Assembly: GCF_012275515.1 (NCBI RefSeq)
Contig: NZ_JAAZQL010000001.1
Coordinates: 789,006-853,005 of the forward strand
Source of the DNA: Novosphingobium sp. SG707
Lineage (GTDB): Bacteria > Pseudomonadota > Alphaproteobacteria > Sphingomonadales > Sphingomonadaceae
DNA: 64,000 nucleotides
Direction: 5' to 3'
In this document: one piece after another, positions 61,488-64,000 of the stretch
Numbering within the stretch: position 1 is the stretch's first letter
How the letters are laid out: every line of letters begins with the position of its first letter
Program-made: the position numbers and the translations under genes
Notes under the pieces: generated by a model
Databases searched by the model: none
What the model was told of the DNA's origin: nothing
Seen by the model: the letters and a program-made list of their open reading frames with translations, nothing else

Positions 61488-62129
61488 CTACCGCTCAAAC
61501 AGGCGGTCGGCCAGCGGTTCGCGCGCCTGCCAGCCCTTTTGCTCGAGTTCGGGCGTTTCGGAAGGCTCCAGCGGGTAGCCGATGCACAAAAGCGCGATCA
61601 GCGACCAGTTATCGGGCACATCGAGCATCACGCCCACCGCATGGGGATCGAGGATGGAGACCCAGCCCAGCCCGATCCCGCGTATCCGCGCCGCCAGCCA
61701 CAAGGTCTGGATTGCCCCGACACAGGAATAGCGCAGCATTTCGGGCATGGTGGCAATGCCCAGCCCATGGCCCGCGCTGGCCTGTTCATCACAGAACACG
61801 GCGAGCAATTCGGGCGCCTCGCGGATGCCGTGCAGCTTGAGCGCGAGATAGTCGTCATGGCGCGCCTCGCCCGCATAGCGCTGGGCCGCGCGCAGGTTTT
61901 CCTCGTCGACATGGTGGGCCAGCGTGTCGCGCAATTGCGGCGAGCGCAGACGCACGAAGCGCCAAGGCTGGGAATGGCCGACCGAGGGCGAGAGCGCGGC
62001 CTGTTCGAGCAATTCGGCCATATCCCCTTCGGCCAAAGGATCGGGCGCGAAATGGCGCACATCGCGCCGCCAGCGCAGCAGCGTGTTGAATTTCTGCGCG
62101 AAATCGGCGTCGAACCGGGGCTGCGTCAC
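61488..62129 (-). CDS. bluB: 5,6-dimethylbenzimidazole synthase
   Basis: A 213-residue nitroreductase-fold protein of the BluB group, which breaks down reduced FMN with oxygen to 5,6-dimethylbenzimidazole, the lower ligand of cobalamin. Group marks are LLRWRRDVRHFAPDPL, SPSVGHSQPWRFVRL, ALKLHGIREAPELLAVFCD, ATMPEMLRYSCVGAIQTLW and GIGLGWVSILDP. These separate it from general nitroreductases. Start is GTG 62129 behind AAAGGAGGGCTTTACCTC. No other cobalamin gene or riboswitch is seen in the window. Confidence 0.92.
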   Translation of the reverse strand: MTQPRFDADFAQKFNTLLRWRRDVRHFAPDPLAEGDMAELLEQAALSPSVGHSQPWRFVRLRSPQLRDTLAHHVDEENLRAAQRYAGEARHDDYLALKLHGIREAPELLAVFCDEQASAGHGLGIATMPEMLRYSCVGAIQTLWLAARIRGIGLGWVSILDPHAVGVMLDVPDNWSLIALLCIGYPLEPSETPELEQKGWQAREPLADRLFER

Positions 62130-62199
62130 GAGGTAAAGCCCTCCTTTCGCATCAGCTATATGTCGATGATCGGCCCCTGTCTTGCGGATAATGCCCCGC

Positions 62200-63522
62200 T
62201 CAGTCCTGATCCTCTTCGCCTACCACCCAGTCGTGCAGGTCGGGAGCATTGCCGATGAGAGCCAGACCATGGGCGATCGAGGTCAGCTCATTGCCGCTGG
62301 CAAGGCGCCCATCGCCAAAACGGCGTTCGAACAAGCGCCGCACCGCCGGGATCAGCGAGGAGCCGCCCGTCAGGAAGACATGATCGACCTGATCCACGCC
62401 CAGCCCCGCGCGCGCCAGCACCGTATCGACCGTCTCCCCGATCCGCTGCAGGTCCGGCTCGATCCACGCCTCGAATTCCGCGCGCGAAACATCGGCCTCG
62501 ATGGTCAGATCCGCATCGGCAAAGCGGAAATTGGCATGGGTCTGGCTGGAAAGCGCCCGCTTGAGCTGGCCCACCGCTTCATAGAGGGCATAGCCCAATT
62601 CCTGCTCGACAATGGTGATCATGCGCCCGATGGCGGCCGGATCACTGGCGCTGCGCTTCAGCCGCGCCAATTGCTCCAGCGTGCGCCGGTTGCGCATCAG
62701 CGCCAGACGTGACCAGTCGCCAAAATCGGTGAAATGACCGGCGGGGATCTCCAGCACCTTGTCAAACGAACGATAGGTGCCGCCCTTGCCCAGCAACGGG
62801 AGCACCAGATGATCCATGATGCGATAGTCGAACCGGTCGCCCGCAATGCCGATACCCGCCGAAGCCAGCGGAATGCAGCGCCGCGCGGCCCCCGGCGCCT
62901 CGACCCGGACGAGCGAGAAGTCACTGGTGCCCCCGCCGAAATCGGCCACCAGCAAGGTTGCCGGATCGCTGAGCCGCGAGGCAAAGCTGTAGGCCGCGCC
63001 CAGCGGTTCATAGACATAATGGACCGGCCGCCCCAGCATGGCGAACATCGCGTCATAGCGCCTGCGCGCCAGCGCCACATCGGGCCGCGACCCCACATAG
63101 CGCACCGGCCGCCCCACCACGACGCATTCGGGCGCATCCTTCATCGGATCGCCGCCATGCTGCATCAGATGGGTCAGGAAAATCTGCCCCAGCTCCTCAA
63201 ACTTCAGCCGCTTTTCAAACAGATTGGCATGTTCGAAGGAAGCGCTGGCCGCCACCGATTTGAAGGATTGGAGAAACCGGCTGCCCTGGGGAAAATCGAG
63301 ATATTCGGCAATCGCCCAAGGCCCAGCCTCATGCGCCAGCCCGCCGCGAAACGCCTCGTCCTGCCAGAAACACAGGGCCGAGCGGAACACCGAGGTGGGG
63401 CCATCGGGGGCGGCATATTCGATCATTTCGGCATGGGCCCAATCCGAGGCGCGGGCGATGACCGAATTGGTGGTGCCGAAATCGATCCCGATGGCGCGCG
63501 CCCCGCCCATGCCAACGCCCAT
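62200..63522 (-). CDS. Hsp70-family (YegD-like) ATPase without substrate-binding domain
   Basis: A 440-residue actin-fold ATPase of the Hsp70/YegD class. It has the phosphate-1 motif AIGIDFGTTNSVIARAS, phosphate-2 LLVADFGGGTSDFSLVRV and adenosine motif HVFLTGGSSLIPAVRRLFE. It ends soon after the ATPase domain, so the beta-sandwich substrate domain of DnaK is missing, as in YegD. Role is unknown. It is encoded directly behind an HNH-type gene, whose stop is 1 base before this start, so the two proteins likely act together. ATG 63510 is an alternative start. Confidence 0.88.
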   Translation of the reverse strand: MGVGMGGARAIGIDFGTTNSVIARASDWAHAEMIEYAAPDGPTSVFRSALCFWQDEAFRGGLAHEAGPWAIAEYLDFPQGSRFLQSFKSVAASASFEHANLFEKRLKFEELGQIFLTHLMQHGGDPMKDAPECVVVGRPVRYVGSRPDVALARRRYDAMFAMLGRPVHYVYEPLGAAYSFASRLSDPATLLVADFGGGTSDFSLVRVEAPGAARRCIPLASAGIGIAGDRFDYRIMDHLVLPLLGKGGTYRSFDKVLEIPAGHFTDFGDWSRLALMRNRRTLEQLARLKRSASDPAAIGRMITIVEQELGYALYEAVGQLKRALSSQTHANFRFADADLTIEADVSRAEFEAWIEPDLQRIGETVDTVLARAGLGVDQVDHVFLTGGSSLIPAVRRLFERRFGDGRLASGNELTSIAHGLALIGNAPDLHDWVVGEEDQD

Positions 63523-63523
63523 A

Positions 63524-63862
63524 TCAGCGAGGCTTTTTCGCAATGGTCGCGGTGAAATCGGGATCCTTGTTGGCCACCCAATCGACGAATTTGCGCACCG
63601 CCGGATTGGCCAGCAAGCCTTCGACATCCATGCCGTAGCGCTGCAATTCCGAATTGGTGAAATTGGTGATCAGCATCTGCTGGCAAATGCCGTGCATGGG
63701 CACGACATCGCGCCCGCCCCGGCTCTTGGGCACGGGATGGTGCCAGACGATCGTCGATCCGGTGGGCCGCCCGCAAAGCCAGCAAGGGACGGCCGGAGCG
63801 GGGGCCTCCTCTTCCTGATGCATATCGCCATAGGGGTCACGTTTCGAATGTTTGCGGGCCAT
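63524..63862 (-). CDS. small HNH-type protein
   Basis: A 112-residue protein with an HNH-like zinc finger: CWLCGRPTGSTIVWHHPVPK followed by SRGGRDVVPMHGICQQML. The two cysteines of CWLC, the HH pair and the later His and Cys fit the beta-beta-alpha metal fold of HNH nucleases. The C-terminal part (GLLANPAVRKFVDWVANKDP) is helical and shared with uncharacterised relatives. ATG 63862 follows GGAAGCAGAC; the longer frame to 63991 has no binding site. It pairs with the Hsp70-like gene downstream; nuclease activity is inferred from the fold only. Confidence 0.8.
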   Translation of the reverse strand: MARKHSKRDPYGDMHQEEEAPAPAVPCWLCGRPTGSTIVWHHPVPKSRGGRDVVPMHGICQQMLITNFTNSELQRYGMDVEGLLANPAVRKFVDWVANKDPDFTATIAKKPR

Positions 63863-64000
63863 GTCTGCTTCCAACTGGTTTGCCCCCCCTATACCGGCCC
63901 GGTCCGGCAAGGCAATCATCTCGACCGGCACATCAACCGGGCGGCATACAGGAACCCAGCGCCCCGCCCTCGCACAGCACGCACATCGCATGGATGACGC

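Noticed and set aside
61488..62129. General nitroreductase
   Set aside because: RRDVRHF, SVGHSQPWRFVRL and GLGWVSILDP are BluB-specific features.
1..64000. CRISPR arrays, tRNA/rRNA genes, insertion sequences, prophage
   Set aside because: No regularly spaced repeats, tRNA-like cloverleaf, transposase, integrase or phage structural genes were found on reading both strands.
63863..64000. Start of another gene at the right edge
   Set aside because: The last 138 bases show no start with a binding site and no protein-like frame that can be recognised; the stretch is too short to judge.

Overview
The window looks like chromosome or megaplasmid DNA of a high-GC alphaproteobacterium, most likely a sphingomonad of the Novosphingobium/Sphingobium type. 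The reasons are three TonB-dependent receptors with the usual sphingomonad plug start (EIVVTAQ and similar), dense aromatic and sugar catabolic operons coupled by ATGA/GTGA overlaps, and no housekeeping genes. No tRNA, rRNA, CRISPR array, transposase or integrase was seen.

Layout. (1) 1-5.3 kb: end of a CzcCBA-type metal efflux operon, then a divergent DJ-1/PfpI enzyme and GlxA-type AraC regulator. (2) 5.3-32.5 kb: an aromatic catabolic island. A seven-gene minus-strand operon (13.75 to 5.3 kb) encodes two p-cresol-methylhydroxylase-like flavoproteins, an MFS carrier, a cytochrome c, a small exported protein, a GMC alcohol oxidoreductase and an aldehyde dehydrogenase. Divergent from it lie an HpaB/HpaC-type two-component monooxygenase and a TetR regulator, then a carotenoid-oxygenase-family enzyme and a TonB receptor. 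Next comes a gentisate-type block: FAH hydrolase, gentisate-dioxygenase-like cupin, 3-hydroxybenzoate-6-hydroxylase-like flavoprotein, CaiB CoA-transferase, IclR regulator, HMG-CoA-lyase-family lyase and an aconitase-family hydratase, followed by two aldehyde dehydrogenases. Read together these suggest side-chain oxidation of an alkylphenol, an alkyl-gentisate ring cleavage, and a citraconate/citramalate/citramalyl-CoA end route to pyruvate and acetyl-CoA. Two palindromic motifs recur in front of the operons of this island and suggest a shared regulon.

(3) 33.0-48.9 kb: a compact sulfoquinovosyl-glycerol (plant sulfolipid head group) locus of the oxidative, sulfo-SMO type. It has a GH31 sulfoquinovosidase with the sulfonate-binding residues conserved, a LacI regulator, an aldo-keto reductase (SmoB-like), an LLM flavin monooxygenase (SmoC-like), glycerol kinase and periplasmic sulfite dehydrogenase SorAB in one plus-strand run. 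A minus-strand operon carries a YeiH-type anion exporter, GlpD, an FMN reductase and a RibB-like protein that has lost catalytic glutamates. An MFS carrier and a TonB receptor sit between them. Glycerol, carbon and sulfite released from the substrate all have an assigned fate.

(4) 49.3-57.8 kb: a glycan locus with a TonB receptor, a DUF218 protein, a GH92 alpha-mannosidase-like enzyme and a GH3 beta-glucosidase-like enzyme. (5) 57.9-64 kb: an Old Yellow Enzyme reductase with divergent LysR regulator, a secreted lactonase-fold protein, BluB, and an HNH-protein/Hsp70-like gene pair.

Start codons were moved from the longest reading frame wherever a ribosome binding site or an overlap with the upstream gene pointed to an internal start; these choices are stated per gene. 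Functions are family assignments made by reading motifs, not by database search.
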